Position numbers and translations under genes: made by a program
DNA from: Synergistaceae bacterium OttesenSCG-928-I11
GTDB lineage: Bacteria > Synergistota > Synergistia > Synergistales > Synergistaceae
Reading direction: 5' to 3'
DNA length: 64,000 nt
Assembly (NCBI GenBank): GCA_030266365.1
Contig: JAJDHV010000001.1
Span: 24,653-88,652, forward strand
Shown: in pieces, positions 1-9,149 of the stretch
Layout: every line of letters starts with the position of its first letter
How positions within the stretch are numbered: the stretch's first letter is position 1
The notes under the pieces: generated by a model
What the model saw: only the letters and a program-made list of their open reading frames with translations
Told to the model about the DNA's origin: nothing
Database searches by the model: none

Positions 1-1
1 C

Positions 2-34
2 GTTGACGCATTAACCGACATCGATCTCGCATAA
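2..34 (+). CDS. C-terminal end of an upstream gene (partial)
   Basis: One reading frame stays open from the left edge and closes with TAA directly before a strong terminator; the last residues would be VDALTDIDLA. Placement before the terminator suggests the tail of a real gene entering from the left, but ten residues do not allow identification. Confidence 0.3.
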   Translation, partial: VDALTDIDLA

Positions 35-75
35 AAAAACTGGCGGCTGCCAATTGGCAGTCGCCGGTTTTTTTA
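33..75. terminator. Bidirectional intrinsic terminator
   Basis: An A-run, a GC-rich hairpin (ACTGGCG-CTGCC, AATT, GGCAG-CGCCGGT) and a T-run make a symmetric rho-independent terminator. It can end the gene entering from the left and the reverse-strand regulator whose stop is at 96. Confidence 0.8.
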
Positions 76-95
76 TGGTTAACTGTGCGTGGTGC

Positions 96-464
96 TCATG
101 AAAGAAGGCAATCGCAGAGGTCCTGGTTTTTTCCGTTGCCCTTTGCCGTTCGGATATGCGTGATCTCGATCGCGCCCTGTCGTTCGAGTGCCAGGAGCAG
201 GCCGGTTACGGTCGAAGGGGTGAGGCCGATTAGCGCGGAAATTTTTTTAACGTCAATCGTCTCATCTTCACCTGTTACCCTCAAAATTTCGTCCGACATC
301 AACTTGACCCAGCTGTCGAACATGCGTCGCATCTCCGGCGTTTGCATGGAGGCGATCTGGCTGTTCTTGACGATCATCTCGAGCAGCCTTGCCGTGACAA
401 GTTCGAGCGAGTCGACGAGCTTGGCGGCGCGGTTGTCGTTTTGTGTTGTTTCGGTGTCGCTCAT
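96..464 (-). CDS. Small winged-helix DNA-binding protein
   Basis: A 122-residue soluble protein. The second half has a winged-helix look (ISALIGLTPSTVTGLLLALE followed by RQGAIEITH), like MarR-type regulators that bind DNA as dimers; the first half is helical and could dimerise. The start is the ATG at 464 because GGAGG lies about 8 bases upstream; the open frame extends 24 codons further without a better ribosome site. It is divergent from cheW across about 195 bp. I do not recognise a named family, and its targets cannot be deduced from the sequence. Confidence 0.6.
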   Translation of the reverse strand: MSDTETTQNDNRAAKLVDSLELVTARLLEMIVKNSQIASMQTPEMRRMFDSWVKLMSDEILRVTGEDETIDVKKISALIGLTPSTVTGLLLALERQGAIEITHIRTAKGNGKNQDLCDCLLS

Positions 465-587
465 GAGTTTTTCCTCCAAAATATTTTTTGATTGCGAATC
501 CTTTCGGTTATAATAACAGAAGAGAAGCGACCGCAAAACGTCTGCTGAAAATACGCGTGTTGCAATTTCGTAAAAAACCGATTTTCA

Positions 588-616
588 TTGAATGACGAGC
601 CGAAATGTGCAATAAT
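588..616 (+). promoter_or_regulatory. Sigma70-type promoter for cheW
   Basis: TTGAAT and AATAAT are separated by 17 bp and lie about 43 bp before the cheW start. The long forward gene run may begin here. Confidence 0.45.
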
Positions 617-658
617 TGAAGCGGAACAGTTGGATCCTTACGTAGTGGAGGTAGAGGT

Positions 659-1180
659 ATGGCTGCGATAACGGAAGAACCGAAAAACAGAACGGCGAGA
701 GTGGACGATAACGCGGCGCCGGAGAACGAGAGAACGTTATTGGTATTCGATCTCGCAGGCGAACATTGCGGATTGGATGTAAATCTTGTACGGGAGATCG
801 TGCATGTGCCCCCGAGAATTACGCGCGTTCCAAATGCGCCGCACTATGTCCGGGGTGTCATCAACCTTCGCGGAACCGTCATCCCTGTGCTCGATTGTGT
901 GATCAAGATGGGCGGCGGTCACACGGAACATACGAACGAAACGAGAATCGTCGTCGCAGAGTTCGAGGGAATACAGTTCGGCGTCCTCGTCGACGCGGTC
1001 CGCGAGGTGCGCACCGTTGCGGATTCGCTCATCGAGTCCGGCGACAGTGCGAGATCCACCAGTTCGATCGGTGACGACTATATTCTGGGCGTCGCGAAGA
1101 TGGACGACGGCAGGCTCATCGTGCTCATCGACCTTGCGGCGCTTTTCGAAATAGAGGAATTGATCGAGGAAGACAACTAG
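659..1180 (+). CDS. cheW: CheW-like chemotaxis coupling protein
   Basis: This 173-residue protein is one CheW domain (about residues 25-165) behind a charged, probably disordered N-terminus. CheW is the cytoplasmic adaptor joining methyl-accepting receptors to the CheA kinase. Family features visible are LLVFDLAGEHCGLDV, VREIVHVP, then RGVINLRGTVIPVLD, which marks the CheW/SH3-like core. No CheA, receptor or CheY is adjacent. The gene starts at ATG 659 after GTGGAGG and ends 6 bp before the PHP gene. It heads a run of housekeeping genes with no chemotaxis link, so the wider chemotaxis cluster is probably elsewhere. Confidence 0.88.
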   Translation: MAAITEEPKNRTARVDDNAAPENERTLLVFDLAGEHCGLDVNLVREIVHVPPRITRVPNAPHYVRGVINLRGTVIPVLDCVIKMGGGHTEHTNETRIVVAEFEGIQFGVLVDAVREVRTVADSLIESGDSARSTSSIGDDYILGVAKMDDGRLIVLIDLAALFEIEELIEEDN

Positions 1181-1186
1181 GCGCGA

Positions 1187-2011
1187 ATGATCCGCATCGA
1201 CATGCACGTGCACAGCACCGCTTCGGACGGCACGTGCACCCCGGCGGAGATTGCGCGATTGGCGCGCAGGGATCGCGTTTCCGTGCTTGCGTTGACCGAC
1301 CACGACACCGTCGACGGCATCTCCGGTTTCATTGCGGCGTGTAAGCGATGTGCGGTCCGCTGGATCGCGGGAATCGAGCTTTCCGCAGCAGCAAAGGTGA
1401 CGACGCATATCCTGGGCTACCGCCTTCGCAACCTCGACATGGTAAAACGCGCGATGGATTGGGTCGTCGAGAAGAGAAACGAGCGAAATCGTCTGATGTG
1501 CGAAAAACTGCGCACGTTGGATATCGATATCGATTTGAAAGAGATAGAGCGAGAAGCCGGGGGGCATGTGATCGCACGCCCCCATTTTGCTGGAGTGATG
1601 CTCAAAAAGGGATACGTCTCCGACTATCGGGAGGCGTTCGATCGTTATCTCGCGCGCGGCGCAGTGGCCTATGTGCCGCGAGAAGCGTATTCGCCGGAGG
1701 CGTGTATTTCGCTGATCCGCGAGGCGGGGGGGGTTGCGGCGCTTGCGCACCCGTCGCAGACGGGGTTGTCCGATTCCGCGCTCGACGACCTTTTGCTCGA
1801 ACTCAAGGGTTATGGCCTCTGGGGCCTGGAGTGCATTTCCTCGCACTGCACGAGCGAGCAGGCATTCGACTACATGCGCATTGCGGATAAGCATGCGCTT
1901 TGTGCGACGGGGGGCTCCGACTTCCATGGAGCGCGGCGTCCCGGCGTTGCAATGGGCGTCCAGGTGTCGGAGGATTTCCTGCCCTGGGCGCGCCTTGGCG
2001 TTACGCTGTAA
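1187..2011 (+). CDS. PHP-domain metal-dependent phosphoesterase (YciV/TrpH type)
   Basis: A 274-residue stand-alone PHP domain of the YciV/RNase AM type. These trinuclear-metal enzymes hydrolyse phosphoesters such as 3',5'-nucleoside bisphosphates or the 5' ends of RNA. Metal-ligand motifs are in the expected order: H7-x-H9 (DMHVHST), D38-H39-D40 (LTDHDTVDG), a central HPSQTG and the C-terminal GGSDFHG. Length fits the family. It starts 6 bp after cheW and ends 24 bp before the threonine aldolase gene, so it is probably co-transcribed. The exact substrate cannot be read from sequence. Confidence 0.85.
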   Translation: MIRIDMHVHSTASDGTCTPAEIARLARRDRVSVLALTDHDTVDGISGFIAACKRCAVRWIAGIELSAAAKVTTHILGYRLRNLDMVKRAMDWVVEKRNERNRLMCEKLRTLDIDIDLKEIEREAGGHVIARPHFAGVMLKKGYVSDYREAFDRYLARGAVAYVPREAYSPEACISLIREAGGVAALAHPSQTGLSDSALDDLLLELKGYGLWGLECISSHCTSEQAFDYMRIADKHALCATGGSDFHGARRPGVAMGVQVSEDFLPWARLGVTL

Positions 2012-2035
2012 CAGATTTTTGCCGTTAGGAGGCAG

Positions 2036-3085
2036 ATGAATTTGGAAAAAACGAAGGAACTGCTTGATTTTAGAAGCGACACCGTCACACAGCCGACGGA
2101 AGAGATGCGCAGAGCGATGGCAGCCGCTGCCGTCGGCGACGATGTCTATGGCGACGATCCGACGATGAACGAGTTGCAGACGTATGCGGCAGATCTCGTC
2201 GGCACGGAGGACGCGATTTACACCTGCTCCGGGACGATGGGCAACTTGATGGCGATCATGACGCACTGTGGGCGGGGCGAGGGTGTGCTGATGGGCGTCA
2301 ATTCGCATACGTGGATCAACGAGGTCGGGAACGTCGCCTCTCTTGCGGGGGTGATGCCGTTTCCTCTTGATGACGCGTCGGGCGCGCCGACGCTCGAGTC
2401 GATCCGATCGGCGTACAAACCCGCATCCAACGTGCATTTCGCGCCCACAACGCTCATGGTGATGGAGAACACGCACAATTACACCGGCGGTGTCCCGGTC
2501 GACGTCGCCACGTTCGCCGAACGCGCCAACCTAGCGCGCGAACTCGGCATGAAGATCCACGTCGACGGCGCACGCATTTTCGACGCTGCGGCTTATTTCG
2601 ACGTGGACGTCAAAGAATACGTTTCACTCGTCGATTCCGTGCAGTTCTGCCTCTCGAAGGGGCTTGGCGCGCCGATGGGCTCGTTGCTTTGCGGCAAAAA
2701 GGATTTCATCGCCCGCGCGAGAAAGCACAGAAAAGCGCTCGGCGGCGGTCAGCGCCAGGCTGGCATCGCGGCGGCGGCGGGGCTTGTCGCCCTTCGCGAC
2801 ATGCGCGGCCGTCTCAAGGAGGACCACGCGAACGCGGCGCTGCTGGCCAATTTGTTGAAGGAAGTGGGTGTCGAGGTGGAAGATGTCTCGGCGCGTACGA
2901 ACATGGTCTATTTCAAAACGCCGGGTGGCCTGAAATCCTCGGCGCTCGACGAGCGTTGCCGAAAGAGCGGGTTGCTGCTCAGCCTCCCCTCCGAGACGCG
3001 AATCCGGATGGTCACACATGTCGGACTGGATGTGGATTCCGTGAAGCAAGCGGTGAAAATAATAAAAGAGGCAGCCGGTTTGTGA
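2036..3085 (+). CDS. ltaE: Low-specificity L-threonine aldolase
   Basis: A 349-residue PLP-dependent fold-type I enzyme that cleaves L-threonine or L-allo-threonine to glycine and acetaldehyde. Hallmarks are the N-terminal LDFRSDTVTQPT, the PLP-contacting HVDGARIF (D177) and the Schiff-base lysine K208 in FCLSKGLGAPMGS. The start follows a clear AGGAGG. Its last four bases overlap the GTG start of the next gene, so the two are translationally coupled. Length is normal for the family. Confidence 0.93.
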   Translation: MNLEKTKELLDFRSDTVTQPTEEMRRAMAAAAVGDDVYGDDPTMNELQTYAADLVGTEDAIYTCSGTMGNLMAIMTHCGRGEGVLMGVNSHTWINEVGNVASLAGVMPFPLDDASGAPTLESIRSAYKPASNVHFAPTTLMVMENTHNYTGGVPVDVATFAERANLARELGMKIHVDGARIFDAAAYFDVDVKEYVSLVDSVQFCLSKGLGAPMGSLLCGKKDFIARARKHRKALGGGQRQAGIAAAAGLVALRDMRGRLKEDHANAALLANLLKEVGVEVEDVSARTNMVYFKTPGGLKSSALDERCRKSGLLLSLPSETRIRMVTHVGLDVDSVKQAVKIIKEAAGL

Positions 3086-4455
3086 GCGGGAATCGCCTGG
3101 ACCGGACGCATGTGGAGTCGCTGTCGGCGTGGGTGTTCGACCGGATACGCACGCACGGCGACATCGTGGATGCCGACGTTCTGTACTTCTCGAGCGAGAA
3201 TCACACGCTCAGCCTGCGGGACTGTGAACCGGAGGAGAACACCTACGGCGTATCGGCCGGCATCGGCATTCGGACCATCGGTCCCGGCGGGCGGCAGGGT
3301 GTGGCCTACGGCAACGATTTTTCGCGCGACGCCGTCTCGGAGCTGATTGAGTGGAGCCGCAAGAATTGTCTCGCTGCGGAACCGGAGGAGGATATCTTCC
3401 TTTATGCGGGGCCGATCGACGACGACGCGACGTCTCTCGAGCAGTATGATGAGCGGATTGACGCGGGGATCGAACAGAGCGAGCGCATGCGCGCCTGTCT
3501 GGAGATGACGGAGACGGCGCGGGAGCGTGATGCACGGGTTGCCTCTGTTCGCGCGGCATCGTGGAGCGACGGCGTTGGAGAGTCGTTCTACGCCTCGACG
3601 CAAGGGTTCTCGGGTTGGAGGCTTGCGACATCCGCTTCCTGCGGTGTCGCGGTCGTTGTGAACGACGGCGATTCGTACGAGCTCGGCTCGTACGGCAAAT
3701 CCGAGCGCTTCGCGGGCGATCTGGACTGGCACGAGTACGCGCGGCTTGCCGTCGACCGGACGACGCGCATTTTGGGCGGAAATCCGCTCCCGACGGGTCG
3801 ATACTCCGTGCTCTTCGATCCGGAAATCTCGGCGTCGATCGTCGACGAGATTGGCGAACTCTTCTGTGCCTCGGACGTACACAAGGGGCGCTCCATGATG
3901 AAGGGAAAGCTGGGTGAATCCGTGGCCGGCAGTGTCGTCACGATCGTCGACGATGCTCGGCTTCCGCGCAGAATGGGATCTGTGACTTTCGACGGTGAAG
4001 GGGTGCCGACCGGTCGTACGACGTTGATCGAGCGCGGCGTCGCGCGTAATTATCTTTACAACCTTCAGTATGCCGCGAGGGACGGCGTCCGATCGACGGG
4101 CAGCGCGTCGCGCGGGCTTGCGGGGCTGCCGGATGTCGGGACCTCGAACCTCGTCCTGACACCGGGGAGCGAGAGCCGCGAGTCGCTAATCCGGGGCGTG
4201 AAGAACGGCTTTATGGTCTATGAATTGATGGGATTGCACACGCTCAATCCGGTCAGTGGGGATTTTTCCCTCGGAGCGAAGGGTGTACGTATCGAGAACG
4301 GCAGAGCGGGCGGCGCGGTTTCCGGCGTGACGATCGCGGGAAACCTGCTCGACCTGCTCAAAAAAATCGCCTCCGTCGCCGACGACCTCGAATTTTTCGG
4401 GGCGACGGGCGCGCCGACGTTATTGGTGGAGGATATCACCGTTGCGGGAAATTAA
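3082..4455 (+). CDS. pmbA: TldE/PmbA-family metalloprotease-complex subunit
   Basis: A 457-residue protein of the TldD/PmbA (TldE) family. TldD-TldE is a cytoplasmic protease complex that degrades modified or unfolded peptides. The sequence lacks an HExxxH zinc motif, which fits the non-catalytic TldE/PmbA partner. Typical elements are the central GRSMMKGKLGESV region and the C-terminal NPVSGDFSLGAKG. The GTG at 3082 is chosen because it overlaps the aldolase stop (GTGA) behind GAGG; the open frame extends upstream only through the aldolase gene in another phase. No tldD is visible nearby. Confidence 0.85.
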   Translation: MSGNRLDRTHVESLSAWVFDRIRTHGDIVDADVLYFSSENHTLSLRDCEPEENTYGVSAGIGIRTIGPGGRQGVAYGNDFSRDAVSELIEWSRKNCLAAEPEEDIFLYAGPIDDDATSLEQYDERIDAGIEQSERMRACLEMTETARERDARVASVRAASWSDGVGESFYASTQGFSGWRLATSASCGVAVVVNDGDSYELGSYGKSERFAGDLDWHEYARLAVDRTTRILGGNPLPTGRYSVLFDPEISASIVDEIGELFCASDVHKGRSMMKGKLGESVAGSVVTIVDDARLPRRMGSVTFDGEGVPTGRTTLIERGVARNYLYNLQYAARDGVRSTGSASRGLAGLPDVGTSNLVLTPGSESRESLIRGVKNGFMVYELMGLHTLNPVSGDFSLGAKGVRIENGRAGGAVSGVTIAGNLLDLLKKIASVADDLEFFGATGAPTLLVEDITVAGN

Positions 4456-6118
4456 ACGTCTGTCGATCGTTTTTTTCATGGCGCTGTTTGCCGTGTCGGT
4501 CATGATCGGGGTGCTCTATGCAAGCGACGCCGAATTCCTGCAAGGCGGCATCAAGAAGGGCGCCGTTGCGGTCATGGATCACGATGGGCAGAAGTACGTA
4601 GCGCTCGACGACATGCTGTCGGCGCTTGGGTTCGCGCAGACCCCCGCGAAAGGCGGCCTCGTCTCGACGTTCTCCGGCAAGAAGATCGAATTTTGGGGGG
4701 GCTCAGCCGCTGCCCGCGTGAACGGCATGGTCTGTCCGATGCCCGGTCCGGTGTTCGAAAAAAATGGACACTGGTGGGGGGAAGCGAACGCCTCGCTACA
4801 GGCGATGAGCCAGTTTTTAGCGAGTGCGGGAAGGCCGTCCGATCTGAAATTCGATTTTTCGCCGGGTAAGGGGACAGGAACGGAGCAAAAAACGCCGACA
4901 CCGATCCCGCCACGACCCGAACCGACGCCATCCGCCACGCCGCAAACGCCGGTCCTGCCGCCCCCGACAACGACGAACCCGTCTCAGACGGCAAGTGCCG
5001 GCAGCATCGCCCTGCTGTCCCAGGTTCGCTGGGGTGAGCAGCCGAACGCCTACCGCGCGGTTGTGGACATCTCGCGCCCGGTCGACGTGAAGGTGACGCA
5101 CAAGTCCGGTGAGATCGACGTTGCGTTTCCCGACACGACCTCGCCGACAATCAAGAACGACAGCCCTTGGACGCCGCTTTCCGTCTCCTCGCGGCAGTCT
5201 TCCAGCACGGTGGTTTTGACGTTCCGCCATGGGGCGAAAAACGTGAAGAGCTTCTGGCTGGAGGACCCGCCCCGATATGTCATGGACTTTTACTTCGACG
5301 GGCAGGCAACTCCAGCCGCTGCGGAGGTTGCCCCAAGCACGACTGAGAGCCCGAGCGTATCGACACCTCCCTCGAGGCCGTCGACGCCATCCTCTCCACC
5401 CGCGTCGAACAAGCGTCCACTCGTCGTCGTGGACGCCGGACATGGTGGACACGACCCCGGCGCAGTCGGCAACGGCCTCCGCGAGAAGGACATCAACCTC
5501 AAGGCGGCGCTCGAACTCGAGGCAAGCCTGAAAAAATTGGGTATGGACGTCAAACTGTCGCGCCGCGACGACCGTTACCTCAAGCTTGAGGAACGCACAG
5601 CATTCGCGAACAGCAACAACGCGGACATCTTCATCAGCCTGCACTGCAACGCGCTTCCGAAGGGCAAACACGCAACCGGGGTCGAGCTTTACCTCATGGC
5701 GGACTCGACCGACAAGGACGCGCTCAATCTGGCCATCTTGGAAAACCGCGAGTTGAGCGGCAACGCGCAGAACGCGGCCGAGGTCAACGCGGCTGCCGAC
5801 AAGAAGACGAAGTTGCTGCTCATGATCCTGGGCGACATGCAGCAGAACGACAAGATCAACGAGAGCACGGCGCTGGCGGAGCATCTGTACGAGCGGATGC
5901 GCGCGTCCGGCCTTTCGATTCGCAAGGTGCGGCAGGCGCCGTTTTTCGTTCTGAAGGGGGCGGGGATGCCCGCACTGCTGGTGGAGATGGGCTATATTAC
6001 GGAGCGCAGCGATGCGAATCAACTCAATTCGGCGGCGCACAGGAAAAAAATGATGGACGCCACGGCGTTGGGAATATCGAATTACCTCAAGAGAGGATCC
6101 AGAGAGGGAGGACGTTGA
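4442..6118 (+). CDS. N-acetylmuramoyl-L-alanine amidase (AMIN + Amidase_3)
   Basis: A 558-residue exported cell-wall hydrolase that cuts the amide bond between muramic acid and the stem peptide. Layout: signal peptide or membrane anchor (about 1-28); an N-terminal domain resembling copper-amine-oxidase-like folds (about 35-130); a Pro/Thr-rich linker; an AMIN domain (about 185-285); a second Pro/Ser linker; and a catalytic Amidase_3 domain from about residue 325, with zinc-site motifs VVDAGHGGHDPG, REKDINL, ISLHCNA and the C-terminal LLVEMGYIT. TTG at 4442 is taken as start because it keeps the basic residues before the hydrophobic segment; it overlaps pmbA by 14 bases. ATG 4478 is the alternative. 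Confidence 0.88.
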   Translation: MREIKRLSIVFFMALFAVSVMIGVLYASDAEFLQGGIKKGAVAVMDHDGQKYVALDDMLSALGFAQTPAKGGLVSTFSGKKIEFWGGSAAARVNGMVCPMPGPVFEKNGHWWGEANASLQAMSQFLASAGRPSDLKFDFSPGKGTGTEQKTPTPIPPRPEPTPSATPQTPVLPPPTTTNPSQTASAGSIALLSQVRWGEQPNAYRAVVDISRPVDVKVTHKSGEIDVAFPDTTSPTIKNDSPWTPLSVSSRQSSSTVVLTFRHGAKNVKSFWLEDPPRYVMDFYFDGQATPAAAEVAPSTTESPSVSTPPSRPSTPSSPPASNKRPLVVVDAGHGGHDPGAVGNGLREKDINLKAALELEASLKKLGMDVKLSRRDDRYLKLEERTAFANSNNADIFISLHCNALPKGKHATGVELYLMADSTDKDALNLAILENRELSGNAQNAAEVNAAADKKTKLLLMILGDMQQNDKINESTALAEHLYERMRASGLSIRKVRQAPFFVLKGAGMPALLVEMGYITERSDANQLNSAAHRKKMMDATALGISNYLKRGSREGGR

Positions 6119-6122
6119 CGAT

Positions 6123-6833
6123 ATGAGGCCTTCGGAGAGAAGAAAATGGAAAAAACACGACGAGCCGTCGCCGCGCGAGCTGCGTGAAATGCGCGAACGG
6201 GGCGAGTGGATCGACGAGGAGGACGACGAGCCGATCAAAAAAGCGCCACTCGCGTTTCGGGTTCTGGCGTGGGTTTCGCTGATCGCGATCTTTTTCGCCG
6301 TCGGCTACGGCGCAACGTCGCTCGTCTTCAAATGGATGGACGGCGGAGGCGGTCAGAAAACGCCGTCGAACCTCGTCGCGAGCCAGGAAGATGCAGCGGA
6401 CCTGCTCGCACGCGCGAAGTCGGCTGACGAAGTCGCGGCGTCGAGCAACATCGTGACCTGCACGCTCTCGATCCCCGAGGGGGGCGCGTTCGTCTCGCGG
6501 CAGATTCAATGCTCGGCGGGCCTGCGCGAGGATACGATGAAGCAGGCGCTCTCCGCGTACATGGACGCGGTCAAGGAGAGCAGCATGCTCGACCCGACGA
6601 CGCAGAACATCAATCTCTTTCAGAGCGGTGATTGGCTCTATCTCAACATGAACGCCAAGTTCCTCGAGTCGCTGAACAAACTTGGCGCGGAGAAATCGCG
6701 CTTCCTGATCACCGGCATGGTGAAGACGATGGCGGACAATTTTTCGCCGGTCAGCAAGATCAAGTTCTACGTCGACGGCAAGGAAGTGCGCGACAAGAAG
6801 CCCGTGGACCTGACCGCCGCCTGGGGGATCTGA
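6123..6833 (+). CDS. Membrane-anchored GerMN-domain protein
   Basis: A 236-residue protein with a charged cytoplasmic N-terminus (about 1-42), one transmembrane helix (about 43-65) and an extracytoplasmic GerMN-like domain. GerMN domains occur in sporulation and cell-envelope proteins and often sit beside Amidase_3 genes, as here (5 bp after the amidase). The match is the pattern QSGDWLYLNMNAKFLESLN followed by a conserved serine-rich LITGMVKTMADNF and a final FYVDGKEV. It probably acts in envelope remodelling with the amidase. Nothing in the window suggests sporulation. Confidence 0.72.
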   Translation: MRPSERRKWKKHDEPSPRELREMRERGEWIDEEDDEPIKKAPLAFRVLAWVSLIAIFFAVGYGATSLVFKWMDGGGGQKTPSNLVASQEDAADLLARAKSADEVAASSNIVTCTLSIPEGGAFVSRQIQCSAGLREDTMKQALSAYMDAVKESSMLDPTTQNINLFQSGDWLYLNMNAKFLESLNKLGAEKSRFLITGMVKTMADNFSPVSKIKFYVDGKEVRDKKPVDLTAAWGI

Positions 6834-6840
6834 GGTGCAG

Positions 6841-7605
6841 ATGGCAAATTCGCTCGAGCTGCGCCCCGACGGAAGAAGATACGATGAACTGCGCCCCCTG
6901 TCCGCGGACAGGGGGATCAATCGTTATGCGGAGGGTTCCCTGCTGCTGAAATGGGGGAACACGGTCGTTCATTGCACCGCGTCCGTCGAGGACCGCGTGC
7001 CGCCCTTCATGAGGGGACAGGGGACCGGCTGGGTCAGCGCCGAGTACTCGATGCTGCCGCGGGCGACGCACGAACGAACGCCGCGCGACGTCAATAAAGG
7101 GCGAATCAATGGGCGGAGCAGTGAGATCCAGCGCTTGATCGGGCGCTCGCTGCGTGCTGCCGTCGACCTGAACCGCATCGGTGAGCGGACGATTTGGCTC
7201 GACTGCGACGTCCTGCAGGCGGACGGCGGAACGCGCACCGCGTCGATCACCGGTGCGTTCGTCTGTCTCGTGGATGCCTTGCGAACGATCTCCGGCGTGG
7301 ATGCCCTTGTCGCGCAGGTTGCAGCCGTCAGCGTCGGCAAGGTGAACGGCGTCTCTGTCCTCGACCTCTGCTATGAGGAGGATCGCACGGCAGAGGTGGA
7401 CTGCAATGTTGTGATGAACAGTCGCGGCGAATTCGTGGAGTTGCAGGGGACGGGGGAGGGTGGATTTTTTTCGCGCGCGGAGTTCGACGAAATGTTGCGA
7501 CTTGCCGACACGGGGCTCACTGCGCTCTTCGAGTTGCAGCGCCAGGCACTGGATCTTTCCGCCTCGGAGAAACCGATTTTCACCAGGGTTTCCAAAAACA
7601 CATGA
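6841..7605 (+). CDS. rph: Ribonuclease PH
   Basis: A 254-residue phosphorolytic 3'-to-5' exoribonuclease that trims tRNA 3' ends. Family motifs include RPDGRRYDELRP at the N-terminus, GTGWVSAEYSMLPRAT, QRLIGRSLRAAVD, TIWLDCDVLQADGGTRTASI and the C-terminal GEFVELQGTGEGG. ATG 6841 is preferred because GAGG lies 5 bases before it; an in-frame GTG at 6835 would add two residues. Its stop overlaps the start of rdgB (ATGA), a common rph-rdgB pairing. Confidence 0.96.
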   Translation: MANSLELRPDGRRYDELRPLSADRGINRYAEGSLLLKWGNTVVHCTASVEDRVPPFMRGQGTGWVSAEYSMLPRATHERTPRDVNKGRINGRSSEIQRLIGRSLRAAVDLNRIGERTIWLDCDVLQADGGTRTASITGAFVCLVDALRTISGVDALVAQVAAVSVGKVNGVSVLDLCYEEDRTAEVDCNVVMNSRGEFVELQGTGEGGFFSRAEFDEMLRLADTGLTALFELQRQALDLSASEKPIFTRVSKNT

Positions 7606-8291
7606 CACACACAAGCATCATTCTGGCGAGCGGAAACGCGCACAAGCATAAAGAGTTCGAACATTTTTTCGCGACCCTTGACGGTTTGACGACAAACCGT
7701 ATCACGCTTCTATCGCCCCGCGATTTTCCCGACGTTGCTTCGACGCTCGACGAAATCGAAGAAAACGGCGCGACCTACGAAGAAAACGCGCTGATCAAGG
7801 CACGTGCTTGGGCGAATGCAACCGGTCTCCCTGCGATCGCCGATGACAGCGGCATCGAGGTGGAGGCGCTCGACTGGGCGCCGGGAATTCGTTCGGCGCG
7901 CGCGACTGACGGCAGCGACGCGGATCGGGTGTGTTGGATGCTGAATCGGATGCAGGGCAAGAAAAATTTGCACGAACGGCGGGCCTGTTTCGTCGCTTGT
8001 ATCGTCATCGCGTTCCCGGGGAAAATTTCCCACGGCGGGCGCGATTTTTTTTCGACGGAGGGACGATGTTGGGGGATACTTGCCCTGGAGCCGCGGGGAA
8101 CGAACGGCTTCGGATATGATCCGATCTTCGTTCCCGATGGGTACGACCGTACGTTTGCCGAATTCGACGGTGCGGAAAAATCGAACGTTTCCCATCGGGC
8201 AATCGCCATGAAAGGTATGGCGCAAATGATGTCCGTTGTGTTAGAATATGCGTCCGTGCGTGAGACATCGCACGGACGGATCCGATATTGA
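7602..8291 (+). CDS. rdgB: dITP/XTP pyrophosphatase (RdgB/HAM1 family)
   Basis: A 229-residue house-cleaning nucleotidase that hydrolyses non-canonical purine triphosphates (dITP, XTP, ITP) to monophosphates. Signature elements are the N-terminal ILASGNAHKHKEF, YEENALIKARAWA, IADDSGIEVEALD, the GFGYDPIFVPDG segment and the terminal KSNVSHRAIAM. It overlaps rph by 4 bases. It is slightly longer than most relatives (about 200), with extra residues at the C-terminus after the last conserved helix. Confidence 0.94.
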   Translation: MTHTSIILASGNAHKHKEFEHFFATLDGLTTNRITLLSPRDFPDVASTLDEIEENGATYEENALIKARAWANATGLPAIADDSGIEVEALDWAPGIRSARATDGSDADRVCWMLNRMQGKKNLHERRACFVACIVIAFPGKISHGGRDFFSTEGRCWGILALEPRGTNGFGYDPIFVPDGYDRTFAEFDGAEKSNVSHRAIAMKGMAQMMSVVLEYASVRETSHGRIRY

Positions 8292-8321
8292 CCCGACTTT
8301 TTCAGGGGGGTGTACGAACAG

Positions 8322-8549
8322 ATGAAAATCCTGCTTTCAGCCGCATTTATCGTCCTTTGCATCGCATTGATGGGCGTGATCCTGATGCAGCATCGCAAGA
8401 GCGGCGGCTTCACCGGCAGCTTCGGTGGTGGCGGCACGCAGATGGACACGTCCGGCGGATCGTGGCAGCGAATGACGTCGATGACGAAAATCACCGTCGT
8501 TCTGACCGGCGTCTTTATGGTTCTGGCGTTATTGCTGGTAAAATTCTAA
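8322..8549 (+). CDS. secG: Preprotein translocase subunit SecG
   Basis: A 75-residue membrane protein with two hydrophobic helices flanking a Gly/Ser-rich loop, the SecG topology (first helix about 2-22, loop FTGSFGGGGTQ, second helix near the C-terminus). SecG assists SecYE during protein export. ATG 8322 gives the usual SecG N-terminus (MKILL) with AGGGGGG upstream; an in-frame GTG at 8310 would add four residues. Confidence 0.86.
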   Translation: MKILLSAAFIVLCIALMGVILMQHRKSGGFTGSFGGGGTQMDTSGGSWQRMTSMTKITVVLTGVFMVLALLLVKF

Positions 8550-8580
8550 AGTCTGGTCGATGTGACCGGCGACAAACGGC

Positions 8581-8609
8581 TTGACGCTGGTTGTCGCTTG
8601 CATTATAAT
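8581..8609 (+). promoter_or_regulatory. Strong sigma70 promoter for rplM-rpsI
   Basis: TTGACG and a perfect TATAAT are separated by 17 bp, leaving a leader of about 75 nt before rplM. The leader contains a small CCGTC/GACGG hairpin (about 8642-8662) in a position where L13-type autoregulatory leaders occur; that reading is tentative. Confidence 0.85.
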
Positions 8610-8688
8610 CCTTGAGTTTGACAGATATGGTGTTTGATACGCCGTCCCCCCTACGACGGTGTTTTCTTAAAAGAGGAGGAAGTTTTCA

Positions 8689-9135
8689 ATGATCGGAACG
8701 CGCACCTACGTGGCCAAGCGCGAAGAGGTCGAGCACAAGTGGTACGTCATCGACGCCACGGACAAGCATCTCGGCCGGCTCGCCGCACAAGTGGCCCGCA
8801 TTCTTACCGGCAAGCACAAGCCGACCTATACACCGCACGTGGACACCGGCGACTTCGTCGTCGTCGTGAACGCGGAGAAAATCGCGCTCACCGGGAAAAA
8901 ACTCGAACAATCGAAGATCTACAAGTACAGCGGATACCCCGGCGGACTCAAGTCGCGCACGTATGCCGAGGTGTTGCAGCGCCGCCCCGAACACCTCATC
9001 GAAAAGGTCGTCTGGGGCATGCTGCCGAAGACGAAGCTCGGCCGCGCGATGTACAAGAAGCTCAAGGTCTACGCCGGCGCGGCGCACCCGCACGCGGCGC
9101 AGCAGCCCGAGGCTGTCGACAGCTTCAAGTGGTAG
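8689..9135 (+). CDS. rplM: 50S ribosomal protein L13
   Basis: A 148-residue ribosomal protein of the large subunit. Conserved segments are [48 protein letters not shown] and [11 protein letters not shown]. The start follows GAGGAGG. It is followed 14 bp later by rpsI, the usual L13-S9 pair. The C-terminus is a few residues longer than in E. coli L13. Confidence 0.97.
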   Translation: MIGTRTYVAKREEVEHKWYVIDATDKHLGRLAAQVARILTGKHKPTYTPHVDTGDFVVVVNAEKIALTGKKLEQSKIYKYSGYPGGLKSRTYAEVLQRRPEHLIEKVVWGMLPKTKLGRAMYKKLKVYAGAAHPHAAQQPEAVDSFKW

Positions 9136-9149
9136 GAGGTTTTATATAA

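Noticed and set aside
737..2476. A 579-residue reverse-strand open frame across cheW, PHP and threonine aldolase
   Set aside because: It is the antisense shadow of well-recognised forward genes in high-GC DNA; composition is Arg/His-rich with no family match.
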